Shown here piece after piece: positions 33,991-41,819 of a DNA stretch of 64,000 bases; within the stretch, counting starts at the first letter, position 1; each line of letters starts with the position of its first letter. A program made the translations under genes and the position numbers. Origin of the DNA: Geomonas diazotrophica (GTDB lineage: Bacteria > Desulfobacterota > Desulfuromonadia > Geobacterales > Geobacteraceae). The notes below the pieces were generated by a model. That model did not search any database, had not been told where the DNA came from, and saw only the letters and a program-made list of their open reading frames with translations. The stretch spans positions 186,001 to 250,000 of the forward strand of contig NZ_JAHLMF010000003.1 in NCBI RefSeq assembly GCF_018919385.1, given 5' to 3'.

Positions 33991-35178
33991 ATGACGGTCC
34001 TTGAGAAAGATATGATCGCGGTGCGGTTGAACACGAGCCCCTTGGTGCGCAGTGTCGCGACACTCGGATGCCTGCTCGGCAGGATGATGCCCGTTCGCAA
34101 AGGGGCTCCCCTCTTCTTTTTCTACCCCTTCTTCCACGTGGGGGGGGCGGAAAAGGTGCATGCGGCGATCGTTCGGTGTTTTGCGGGGGAACACCCCTGG
34201 GTATTTTTTACCAAGAAGTCCGCCAATGACGGATTCCTTCCCTTATTTGGAACCAAGGCACGGCTTTGTAACCTTTGGCAGCTCTTGAAGTACGGCTACC
34301 CGCTGAGTGTCGGGATTATGGCCGGGTTTATCAACAAGCACGACAAACCCATCGTCTTTGGCTGCAACAGCCTCTTTTATTATCTGCTCCTTCCCTACTT
34401 GAGGAAGGAGGCCCGTTGCATCGACCTCATCCATGCCTTCGGCGGGGGCTCGGAACATTTCAGCCTTGGAGTGGCCGAGAGGCTTGACGCACGGATTGCA
34501 ATCAACGAGCGGACGGTAAACGACCTAAAGGCACAGTACCGCGCCAACGGCATGTCTGATTCATTGGAAAACCGGATTGTCTTGATCGAAAACAGTGTCG
34601 ACGTGCCGGATGAACTGTCACCTAAAATGCGGGGCACGACGTTGAAGGCGCTTTACGTCGGCAGGGGGTCTGAGGAAAAAAGGGTGCATCTTGTGGGGCG
34701 GGTAGCCTCGCGTTGCCGGCAACGCGGCATCCCCGTTGATGTCGTCATCGTAGGGGATGCCCTGCAGGCCGTCGAGGAACCGGATCGCGTCAATTGCACC
34801 TTTCTTGGGGAAATATCGGATCAAGAGCAACTGCAGGCCGTGTATCGCGATGCGGACCTGCTGCTCCTTACCTCCAGCCGCGAAGGATTTCCGATGGTGA
34901 TCATGGAAGCCATGGCTTTCGGAGTGGTGCCCGTCTCGACCACCGTGGGAGGAATCCCATCCCATGTCCACTCGGGAACCAACGGCTGGCTGGTCCCGGA
35001 GGCCGCGGATGAAGGGGAAATCGTGGACCGGATGTGCGAAATGGCCGCCGCCATGTGCGAAGAGCGCGACCTGCTCGAGAAGTTGTCACGAAATGCCTAT
35101 TCCTATGCGAAGAAGCATTTCAGCGGGGAATCCTTTTGCGCCGCCTACCGTGGTCTTCTCTTAGGTGAAAGATGCTGA
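33991..35178 (+). CDS. Family 4 glycosyltransferase
   Basis: 395 residues, with FFFYPFFHVGGAEKVHAAIVRCF near residue 40 and LLLLTSSREGFPMVIMEAMAFGVVPVSTTVGGIPSHV near residue 300 as GT4 motifs. The first 40 residues are a longer than usual leader. ATG 33991 is preceded by GGGAG about 10 bases away; upstream in-frame codons lie inside the previous gene. It overlaps the following GT2 gene by 7 bases. Confidence 0.85.
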   Translation: MTVLEKDMIAVRLNTSPLVRSVATLGCLLGRMMPVRKGAPLFFFYPFFHVGGAEKVHAAIVRCFAGEHPWVFFTKKSANDGFLPLFGTKARLCNLWQLLKYGYPLSVGIMAGFINKHDKPIVFGCNSLFYYLLLPYLRKEARCIDLIHAFGGGSEHFSLGVAERLDARIAINERTVNDLKAQYRANGMSDSLENRIVLIENSVDVPDELSPKMRGTTLKALYVGRGSEEKRVHLVGRVASRCRQRGIPVDVVIVGDALQAVEEPDRVNCTFLGEISDQEQLQAVYRDADLLLLTSSREGFPMVIMEAMAFGVVPVSTTVGGIPSHVHSGTNGWLVPEAADEGEIVDRMCEMAAAMCEERDLLEKLSRNAYSYAKKHFSGESFCAAYRGLLLGERC

Positions 35179-36092
35179 TATCGATCCTCGTACCGGTGTT
35201 CAACTGGGACATATCAAGGCTGATTGCCTCACTTCTGGCAGAGATAGATACACCCGCTTTAGAGGGACTGGTCGAACTCATTGTCGTAGACGACGCATCT
35301 ACCGATGCCGCGCTTCTTTCCAAAAACAACGCCTTCCTGGCCAGCAATTCCCGGCCCTGCTTAAGATATCTTCCGGCCAGGGAAAATCTTGGGCGTGCCA
35401 GGGTCCGCAACACGTTGGCGGCAGAAGCTAGCGGCCGTTTTCTGCTGTTTCTTGACTGCGATGTACTCCCCGACTCCGGCGATTTCATCGGCAAGTACCT
35501 CTTCTGTGCAGAGGCGGACAGCCATGACGTCGTATGCGGAGGAATAAGTTACCGCACGAGAGTGATGCTTGGCACCGAGTTTGACTACCACGCCTACCTT
35601 GGCAATCGCAAAGAGGTAAAATCTGCCGCTGACAGGAACAAGGAACCCTGGCGCCACATTCTCACCTCCAACATCATGGTCAGAAAAAGCGTCTTTGAGT
35701 GCACCTCTTTCGACGAGCGCTTTACCGGCTATGGATACGAAGACATCGAATGGGGGGTACGCTTATCGAGGGAGTACCGGATCCTGCACATCGATAACAC
35801 GGCATCGCACCTCGGTCTGGTGTCGAAGATAACCACTTATGACAAGATGCGGGCGTCCGTACGCAACTATCTGCTTCTTAAGGAGCTCTGCCCGGGTGCT
35901 TTTCACGCCTCGACGATCAGTAAACTGGTTTCTCTTTTGACGGGCCTCAGCGAATCGTTATTGGAGAAAATCGATGTCATATTGAAGAGCATGTTCTTGA
36001 GTCAAAGTCGTAACGATGTGGCATTTTTGCTCTATCAATTTAATTTTGCAGTGTTACTAGCACTCGGAACAAAACGAGCTGCACGGCGGTAA
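35172..36092 (+). CDS. Family 2 glycosyltransferase
   Basis: 306 residues. It starts MLISILVPVFNWDI, has ELIVVDDASTDAALL near residue 40, LLFLDCDVLP (the DxD metal site) near residue 98, and a YGYEDIEWGVRLSREYRILH segment of GT2/GT27-like enzymes with the general base region ED. RBS AGGTGAAAG precedes the ATG. It is the last glycosyltransferase before the acyl-transfer module and is 7 bases upstream of the ligase gene. Substrate unknown. Confidence 0.87.
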   Translation: MLISILVPVFNWDISRLIASLLAEIDTPALEGLVELIVVDDASTDAALLSKNNAFLASNSRPCLRYLPARENLGRARVRNTLAAEASGRFLLFLDCDVLPDSGDFIGKYLFCAEADSHDVVCGGISYRTRVMLGTEFDYHAYLGNRKEVKSAADRNKEPWRHILTSNIMVRKSVFECTSFDERFTGYGYEDIEWGVRLSREYRILHIDNTASHLGLVSKITTYDKMRASVRNYLLLKELCPGAFHASTISKLVSLLTGLSESLLEKIDVILKSMFLSQSRNDVAFLLYQFNFAVLLALGTKRAARR

Positions 36093-36099
36093 ATCTAAC

Positions 36100-37731
36100 A
36101 TGGAAGATGTGATCGCGAACCAGCAGCATAACATCGGCGATATCTGTACCCGGCAGCAGTGCCTGGCGGGGAGGGGGGGGCGCCTTGCTTTCCGCTTCAT
36201 CAACGTCCAGGGGGAGCGCCAGGACTTCACCTTCCTCGACCTGGACCGGGAGAGCAGCAGGTTTGCCAACGTACTGCAGAAGCTTGGTTTTGCCGCAGGG
36301 GACGTTTTCTTCACGTTCCTTCCGAAGATGCCTGAGCAGTTCTTCTCCTTCTTGGGGGCGCTCAAACTTAACGTCATCGTGGGGACACTCTTCTCCAACT
36401 TCGGGGACGACGCACTTCTGGACCGGCTTGGAGATTCAAACGCGAAGGGCATCCTGCTCAGGAAAAGCGCGCTGAAGAAGCTCGGACGGATCCGCGAACG
36501 CCTCCCTGCGCTATCGCTGGTGCTCGTGGTCGACGCAGATGCGGACCTTGCTCCGGACATCCTCAGCTATCGCAGGCTCATGCGGGAGGCTGCACCGGAG
36601 TTCACTGCTCCGGTTACCGGCGCTGATACCCCGTCGGTTCTGCACTACACCTCGGGCTCGACCGGAAAGCCCAAAGGCGTGTTGCACCGCCACGGCAGCA
36701 TTGTGCACCAAAGCCGGACGGGACGCGAAGTGCTGCAGCTTGGGGAGGAGGATACCTACTGGTGCACCGCTGACCAAGGCTGGGTAACCGGGACCTCCTA
36801 TGGCATCATCGCGCCTTGGAGCCTGGGGGCCACCCAGATACACTACGGCGGCGGCTACGATGCCGGGGTGTGGTTCGACATTCTCGAACAAGAGAAAGTG
36901 ACGGTGTGGTACACCGCTCCGACCGCGCTTCGCATGCTCATGCGGGAAGAGGAAAGCGTCTTCAAGGGGAGGGATTTGAACGCCTTGCGGCACGTCTTCA
37001 GTGTGGGGGAACCGCTTAACCCCGAGGTGGTCCGATGGGGGGCGGAGGTGCTGGACCGGCAGATCTACGATACCTGGTTTCAGACCGAAACCGGCGGCAT
37101 CATGGTCAGCAACCGGCCGGGCCTCCCCGTGTTGCCGGGCTCGATGGGGAAACCCGTGCGGGGCGTGGAGGCGGCAATCCTCTCCGATTCAGGGGTGCCG
37201 CTTCCCGACGGCGCTCAGGGGCATCTTTGCCTGAAGCCGGGATGGGAATCTATGTTCGTGACCTACCTCAACAACGAGGCCGCATATCACTCCAAGTTCA
37301 AGAACGGCTATTACTACTCCGGGGACACCGCCTATCGCGATGGCGAGGGCTACTTCCATTTCATGGGCAGAAGCGACGACGTCATCAACACGGCAGGGCA
37401 CCTGATCAGCCCGTTCGAGGTCGAAAGCGCGCTGCTGGAAATCCCTGAGGTGGCTGAATCGGGGGTCATCGGCGCGCCCGATGAACTGCTTTTTGAAAAG
37501 GTCGTCGCTTTCGTTTCGCTGCACGACGGGTGCAGCCAGTCGCCGGAGCTCGAACTCAAAATCCGGTTGCACGTGGCCAACAGGGCCTCTTCCATCGCCA
37601 CCCCTCAGGAAATATTCTTCGTGGCCTCGGTGCCGAAGAACAAAAGCGGCAAGATAATGCGCCGCGTCCTGAAGGCCCGTTACCTGGGAACCGATACCGG
37701 AGACATATCAACACTGGAGGACGATGTATGA
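36100..37731 (+). CDS. Acyl-AMP ligase, acetyl-CoA synthetase-like (loader of the acyl module)
   Basis: This 543-residue ANL enzyme activates a carboxylic acid as acyl-AMP and passes it to a thiol. Motifs in order: YTSGSTGKPKGVLHRHG (about 182-198), DTWFQTETGG (about 323), YYSGDTAYRDGEGYFHFMGRSDDVIN (about 405-430) and PKNKSGKIMRR with catalytic K518. The closest pattern is Acs, but Acs is about 650 residues and has WWQTETG, where the second Trp closes the acetyl pocket. Here it is Phe, which might admit a slightly larger acid. A carrier-protein gene overlaps its end, so the acceptor may be ACP rather than CoA. Confidence 0.85.
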   Translation: MEDVIANQQHNIGDICTRQQCLAGRGGRLAFRFINVQGERQDFTFLDLDRESSRFANVLQKLGFAAGDVFFTFLPKMPEQFFSFLGALKLNVIVGTLFSNFGDDALLDRLGDSNAKGILLRKSALKKLGRIRERLPALSLVLVVDADADLAPDILSYRRLMREAAPEFTAPVTGADTPSVLHYTSGSTGKPKGVLHRHGSIVHQSRTGREVLQLGEEDTYWCTADQGWVTGTSYGIIAPWSLGATQIHYGGGYDAGVWFDILEQEKVTVWYTAPTALRMLMREEESVFKGRDLNALRHVFSVGEPLNPEVVRWGAEVLDRQIYDTWFQTETGGIMVSNRPGLPVLPGSMGKPVRGVEAAILSDSGVPLPDGAQGHLCLKPGWESMFVTYLNNEAAYHSKFKNGYYYSGDTAYRDGEGYFHFMGRSDDVINTAGHLISPFEVESALLEIPEVAESGVIGAPDELLFEKVVAFVSLHDGCSQSPELELKIRLHVANRASSIATPQEIFFVASVPKNKSGKIMRRVLKARYLGTDTGDISTLEDDV

Positions 37732-37961
37732 CAACAATGGAGCGGCTCAATGCCATTTTCTGTGAGGTGTTTGACGATGACGATCTGGAGATTGCGCCGG
37801 AGATGACGGCCGCCGATGTGGACGGGTGGGACTCGCTGTCCCATATCAACCTCATCGTGGCCGTCGAGAGTGCGTTCAAGATCAGGTTCAACCAGCGGGA
37901 GCTGCTCACCTTCAAAAACGTCGGCGACCTTTTGCATTCCATCGAAAGCAAGATCGGGTAA
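37728..37961 (+). CDS. Acyl carrier protein
   Basis: This 77-residue acidic protein has GWDSLSHINLIVAVES with S36 as the phosphopantetheine site, matching the usual ACP serine position. Helix 3 contains FNQRELLTFKNVGDLL, a typical ACP end. The ATG overlaps the ligase stop codon, with GGAGG 7 bases upstream. It is the likely acyl-group carrier between the ligase and the MBOAT/SGNH pair. A 4'-phosphopantetheinyl transferase would have to be supplied from elsewhere in the genome. Confidence 0.92.
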   Translation: MTTMERLNAIFCEVFDDDDLEIAPEMTAADVDGWDSLSHINLIVAVESAFKIRFNQRELLTFKNVGDLLHSIESKIG

Positions 37962-37988
37962 CGCCTCCATGCACCACGGAAGCTCAGA

Positions 37989-39074
37989 ATGACCAAAAGC
38001 CTTAAATGTCTTTACACCGCAGTGATGCTGTTCGCCGCGTTCGTCGTTGTCGGGGGGAAGTTTCCTGCCGTCGGCAGGCTGTTTCTCCCGAAGGAGCCCA
38101 CGGCGTACATCCTGGGCGACCAGTACCGGATGTGCGACCTCGACCGCTTCCGGGAAGAGATCCCGGCGGGAAAGCCCTCGGCCGCTGCCACCTTGGAAGA
38201 GGCTGACGTTCTCACTCTTGGCGACTCGTTTTTCAACAGTGCCCTTGCCTCCGATATCTTTGCCAACGAGCTCGGCCGGCGGTTGGGGGGGAAGGTGCAC
38301 AACCTTGCCACCAAAGAGTTCTTCGAGCCGCAAAGCTATCCCCTGTCCTACCTGCAGCACATCGGATACCGGGGCGACCGCAAGAGGATCCTTGTTCTTG
38401 AAACCGTGGAGCGCAGCGCGCTGGAAAGGTCCGGTACCTACAACGGAGCGGGGGCGGCGGCCGGCAACGAGCTCGACGCCCTCGCCTTCAAGGTGCTCAA
38501 GAACAACGACGTCGAATACTTTTTCAAGCACAACGTGATGGTCGGGCCATTGGAGTCCCGGCTCAAGAACTTCAGGTTCAAGTACCTGAACATCGTCGAC
38601 AAATCGATAGGCGCGTATTCCCTGAACCCCAACATGCTTTTCTATCAGCGTGACGTAGAGTTCAGCAGGGTGAAAAAGACTGACGCTGTCGTTGTCGCGG
38701 CTGCCAGGGACATCGCAAAGCTCTCTGCCACCCTGAAGGAACGCTACAACATTGACCTTGTGTACATGGTCATCCCGGACAAGTACTCGGTTTACCGGGG
38801 GCTGGTCAAGGGTGCGCCTTCGTATGACCGGTTCATCCCCCGCCTTTGCAGCAGGCTGACCGAGTTCGGCGTGAAGAACATCGATGTCTACACGCTCTAT
38901 GAGCGCTACAACCGGCCTGGAATACCGCCCCTGTATTTTGCGAGCGACACGCACTACACCGCCCACGGCAAAGCTGTCCTCGCCGAGGCCACGGCAAACA
39001 TGCTCCGTTCCACCCTTCCCGCCAGAGGAGACGGCATGAGCACGATAGCGTCTTCCGGGGAGGGCGGCAGATGA
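37989..39074 (+). CDS. AlgJ/DltD-like SGNH-fold protein, membrane anchored
   Basis: The 361-residue protein has an N-terminal TM or signal anchor (LYTAVMLFAAFVVVGGKF). GDS at residues 78-80 (LTLGDSFFNSAL) is the block I nucleophile; SDTHYTAHG with D320 and H322 completes the catalytic set. This arrangement is that of AlgJ/AlgX and DltD, partners of MBOAT proteins in O-acyl transfer at the outer face of the membrane. GGAAG precedes the ATG. It overlaps the MBOAT gene by 4 bases. It could transfer the acyl group from the membrane to a glycan, or hydrolyse it. Confidence 0.82.
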   Translation: MTKSLKCLYTAVMLFAAFVVVGGKFPAVGRLFLPKEPTAYILGDQYRMCDLDRFREEIPAGKPSAAATLEEADVLTLGDSFFNSALASDIFANELGRRLGGKVHNLATKEFFEPQSYPLSYLQHIGYRGDRKRILVLETVERSALERSGTYNGAGAAAGNELDALAFKVLKNNDVEYFFKHNVMVGPLESRLKNFRFKYLNIVDKSIGAYSLNPNMLFYQRDVEFSRVKKTDAVVVAAARDIAKLSATLKERYNIDLVYMVIPDKYSVYRGLVKGAPSYDRFIPRLCSRLTEFGVKNIDVYTLYERYNRPGIPPLYFASDTHYTAHGKAVLAEATANMLRSTLPARGDGMSTIASSGEGGR

Positions 39075-40519
39075 ACTTCAATTCCATCGAATACCTCCTC
39101 TTCGTTCCGCTCGTGTTTCTGGCACTGCTCCTTGCCGGCGCAAGGTTTCGCTGGGTGGTGCTCCTTGCCGGGAGTTGTTACTTCTATCTCACGCTGAAGC
39201 ACCTGTACCTGCTGATGGCGCTCTTTGGCGTTACCGCCGTCACCTACCTTTGCGGCATCGGCATCGAACGGTGCAAAGAGCAACGCTGGAAGCGGGCCTT
39301 CTTCTGGAGCGGCGTAGGTGCCGACCTCCTGGTGCTTGCAGGCATGAAGTATCTCCCCTTCATCGAAGGGAACCTGAACCTCCTGCTTAAGGGGGTGTCC
39401 TCGGGCCTTGCGGTTCCGGAAGGGCGCGTCCTTGTTTCCATCGGCGTCTCCTATTTCGTATTCCAGGCTGTCTCCTACCTGGTTGACGTGTATCTCGAGA
39501 TGGAAAAGGCCGAGCGCCATCCGGGCTACTTCGCGCTTTACCTCGCCTTTTTCCCGAAACTGTTGCAGGGGCCCATAGAACGGGCTGGCGATCTCCTGCC
39601 GCAGCTGCGTGAGGCACAACCGTTCGACCAGGAAAACATACGGGCAGGCCTGCTCCTTTTCGGGTGGGGACTTTTCAAGAAGGCCGTTGTGGCTGACCGC
39701 CTTGCCTTGTACGTCAACACGGTCTACGGCGACGTGCATGCCTACACCGGGCTGACCCTCTGGATTGCGACGTACCTCTACGCTTTCCAGCTCTACTACG
39801 ACTTCTCGGGCTACACCGACATGGCCCTGGGAACGGCTCGCATGCTAAACATCCGGCTCACGCAGAACTTCGCGACACCGTACCTGTCACGGTCGGTGGC
39901 CGAATTCTGGCGGCGCTGGCACATTTCCTTTTCCCGCTGCATTCTTGACTACATCTTCAAGCCGCTCCAGATGCAGTTCCGTGCCGGGAAGAACTGGGGG
40001 ACGGCAGCTGCCCTATTGATCGCCTTCCTGGCTTCTGGGTTGTGGCATGGTGCCAGCTGGTGTTTCGTCATCTGGGGCGGGTTGCACGGCATCTACCTCG
40101 CGTCGTCTGTCTTCTACAAGCCCTGGCAGAAAAAGATGCACCGGCGCCTTGAGGTGGAAAAGTCGGGGCTGCTTAAGGTCTGGCAGACCCTCTTCACCTT
40201 CCACCTGGTCTGTTTTGCCTGGATCTTTTTCAGGGCGGCCTCGGTTTCCGATGCTTTTTACGTCGTCGCGCACCTGTTCGAAGGAAGTTCCGGGTTAGCC
40301 GACCTCTTTGCGGCTCAGGGGGCGACCGACCTCGCTATCGTCTCGGTATCGGGCGTGCTCATGCTGTCGGTCTACCTGGTGCGGGAGCGGAACTTGGCGC
40401 AAAAGGATTTTTTCCAGGCGCCACTGTGGATCCGGTGGGGAGTGTATCTCGGACTCACGGCAGGGCTGCTCTTCTTTAATATGGACAGCAACGCAGGTTT
40501 TATTTATTTTAACTTCTGA
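39071..40519 (+). CDS. MBOAT-family membrane O-acyltransferase (AlgI/DltB-like)
   Basis: The 482-residue polytopic protein has about 10-12 TM helices. MBOAT signs are FFPKLLQGPIERAGDLLPQL, YDFSGYTDMALGTARML, FWRRWHISFSRCILDYIF and LWHGASWCFVIWGGLHG, where H326 lies in LWHGAS and H339 in GLHG; one of these is the catalytic histidine by family analogy. The protein would move an acyl group from a cytoplasmic thioester across the membrane. ATG follows GGAGGG. The combination with ligase, ACP and SGNH genes in one overlapping unit recalls the Dlt system. Confidence 0.92.
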   Translation: MNFNSIEYLLFVPLVFLALLLAGARFRWVVLLAGSCYFYLTLKHLYLLMALFGVTAVTYLCGIGIERCKEQRWKRAFFWSGVGADLLVLAGMKYLPFIEGNLNLLLKGVSSGLAVPEGRVLVSIGVSYFVFQAVSYLVDVYLEMEKAERHPGYFALYLAFFPKLLQGPIERAGDLLPQLREAQPFDQENIRAGLLLFGWGLFKKAVVADRLALYVNTVYGDVHAYTGLTLWIATYLYAFQLYYDFSGYTDMALGTARMLNIRLTQNFATPYLSRSVAEFWRRWHISFSRCILDYIFKPLQMQFRAGKNWGTAAALLIAFLASGLWHGASWCFVIWGGLHGIYLASSVFYKPWQKKMHRRLEVEKSGLLKVWQTLFTFHLVCFAWIFFRAASVSDAFYVVAHLFEGSSGLADLFAAQGATDLAIVSVSGVLMLSVYLVRERNLAQKDFFQAPLWIRWGVYLGLTAGLLFFNMDSNAGFIYFNF

Positions 40520-40565
40520 TGTGGCAGGCCGGGCAGAGCACCAGGCAACTGGCAAAGGAGTGCAG

Positions 40566-41774
40566 GTGAAAATAGTCTTCCTGGCACCGTTCGGGATTCG
40601 CCCCAAGGGGACCGTTTTGGCTCGCATGATCCCGCTTGCCGAGGAGCTCCAGGCCCTGGGGCACGAGGTCGTGGTCATCGCCCCTCCCTACACGAACCCC
40701 GAGGACTCCGGAAAGACGGAAGTGGTACGCGGCGTGCGGCTCGTGAACGTAGAGCTTGGCCCGAGCCACAAGGTTCTTGCCGTTCCTGTGCTCGCCTGGC
40801 GCATGTTCCGCTCGGCGCTCGCGGAAAAAGCCCACCTTGTGCACCTGTTCAAGCCAAAAGGGTATGGTGGTGTCGCTGCGATGATGCACCTCGCCTTGCA
40901 AAGTCTTGGACTGAGGTTACCCCCCCTGTTCGTCGATACTGATGACTGGGAAGGCGACGGCGGCATGAACGAGTTGCATGCCTATTCGGGGCCGGAAAAA
41001 CGCTTCTACCGCTTCCAGGAACGGTGGCTGCTGCGCCATGCTGTTGCGGTGACGGTGGCAAGCCGGGGCCTGGAGCATCTTTGCGTGGCCGCTGGGGCGC
41101 TGCCGGAGCGCCTGCTCTACCTCCCCAACTGCGTCCGCGAACTGGGGAAAAACGACGGGACGGTGGCGCGCGACGAGCTGGGAATCGACCGGCAGGCCCC
41201 GGTCATCCTTTTGTACACGCGTTTTTTCGAATTCAGCCAGGAGAAGCTGCATTACGTCTGCTCCGAAATCTTTGCACAGGTTCCGCAGGTGAGATTTCTG
41301 GTGGTAGGCAAGGGACGCCACGGTGAGGAGGATGCGCTGCGCTTAGCGGCACAGGAAGCCGGTTTTGCAGGCGCGCTTGTCATGGCGGGGTGGACGGAGC
41401 CGGAGCGGATACCAAAGCTTCTTGCCGCCGGCGACGTGGCCATCTATCCCTTCGCCGATACTCTGGTGAACCGGACCAAGTGTCCCGCTAAACTCACCGA
41501 ACTGTTACTGGCGGAGCGGGCGGTAGTGGCCGATCGAGTCGGGCAGTTGGCCGAGTACATCCGCGACGGCGAGTCCGGCATGTTGTGCGATCCCGATCGC
41601 TGGGAGGAGATGGTGCACCATGCTGTTGGGCTGCTTTCCGACAGCGAGCGACGCCTCAAGATAGGTGCCGCGGCGCGAACGCACCTGTTGCAGAACTTCA
41701 ACTGGAAGGCCGCGGCGCAGCGGCTGCAAGAGTTTTATGCCGGAGCCGCACGTCTCGCGCCGCCTCGGTGTTAG
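40566..41774 (+). CDS. Family 4 glycosyltransferase
   Basis: 402 residues. N-terminal VKIVFLAPFGIRPKGTVLARMIPLAEELQALGHEVVVIAPP and a C-terminal region with YPFADTLVNRTKCPAKLTELLLAERAVVADRVGQLAEYI. The GTG at 40566 has AAAGGAG 5 bases upstream. The final part reads ASCRLAPPRC-like, a tail without match. It lies between the acyl module and the YfhO-like gene. It may act in the same glycan pathway, but the spacing of over 40 bases to both neighbours allows separate expression. Substrate unknown. Confidence 0.86.
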   Translation: MKIVFLAPFGIRPKGTVLARMIPLAEELQALGHEVVVIAPPYTNPEDSGKTEVVRGVRLVNVELGPSHKVLAVPVLAWRMFRSALAEKAHLVHLFKPKGYGGVAAMMHLALQSLGLRLPPLFVDTDDWEGDGGMNELHAYSGPEKRFYRFQERWLLRHAVAVTVASRGLEHLCVAAGALPERLLYLPNCVRELGKNDGTVARDELGIDRQAPVILLYTRFFEFSQEKLHYVCSEIFAQVPQVRFLVVGKGRHGEEDALRLAAQEAGFAGALVMAGWTEPERIPKLLAAGDVAIYPFADTLVNRTKCPAKLTELLLAERAVVADRVGQLAEYIRDGESGMLCDPDRWEEMVHHAVGLLSDSERRLKIGAAARTHLLQNFNWKAAAQRLQEFYAGAARLAPPRC

Positions 41775-41819
41775 CGGCTACTTTGCCCCAATGTATTTCA
41801 CTTTCGGAGCCTTGTCTTT

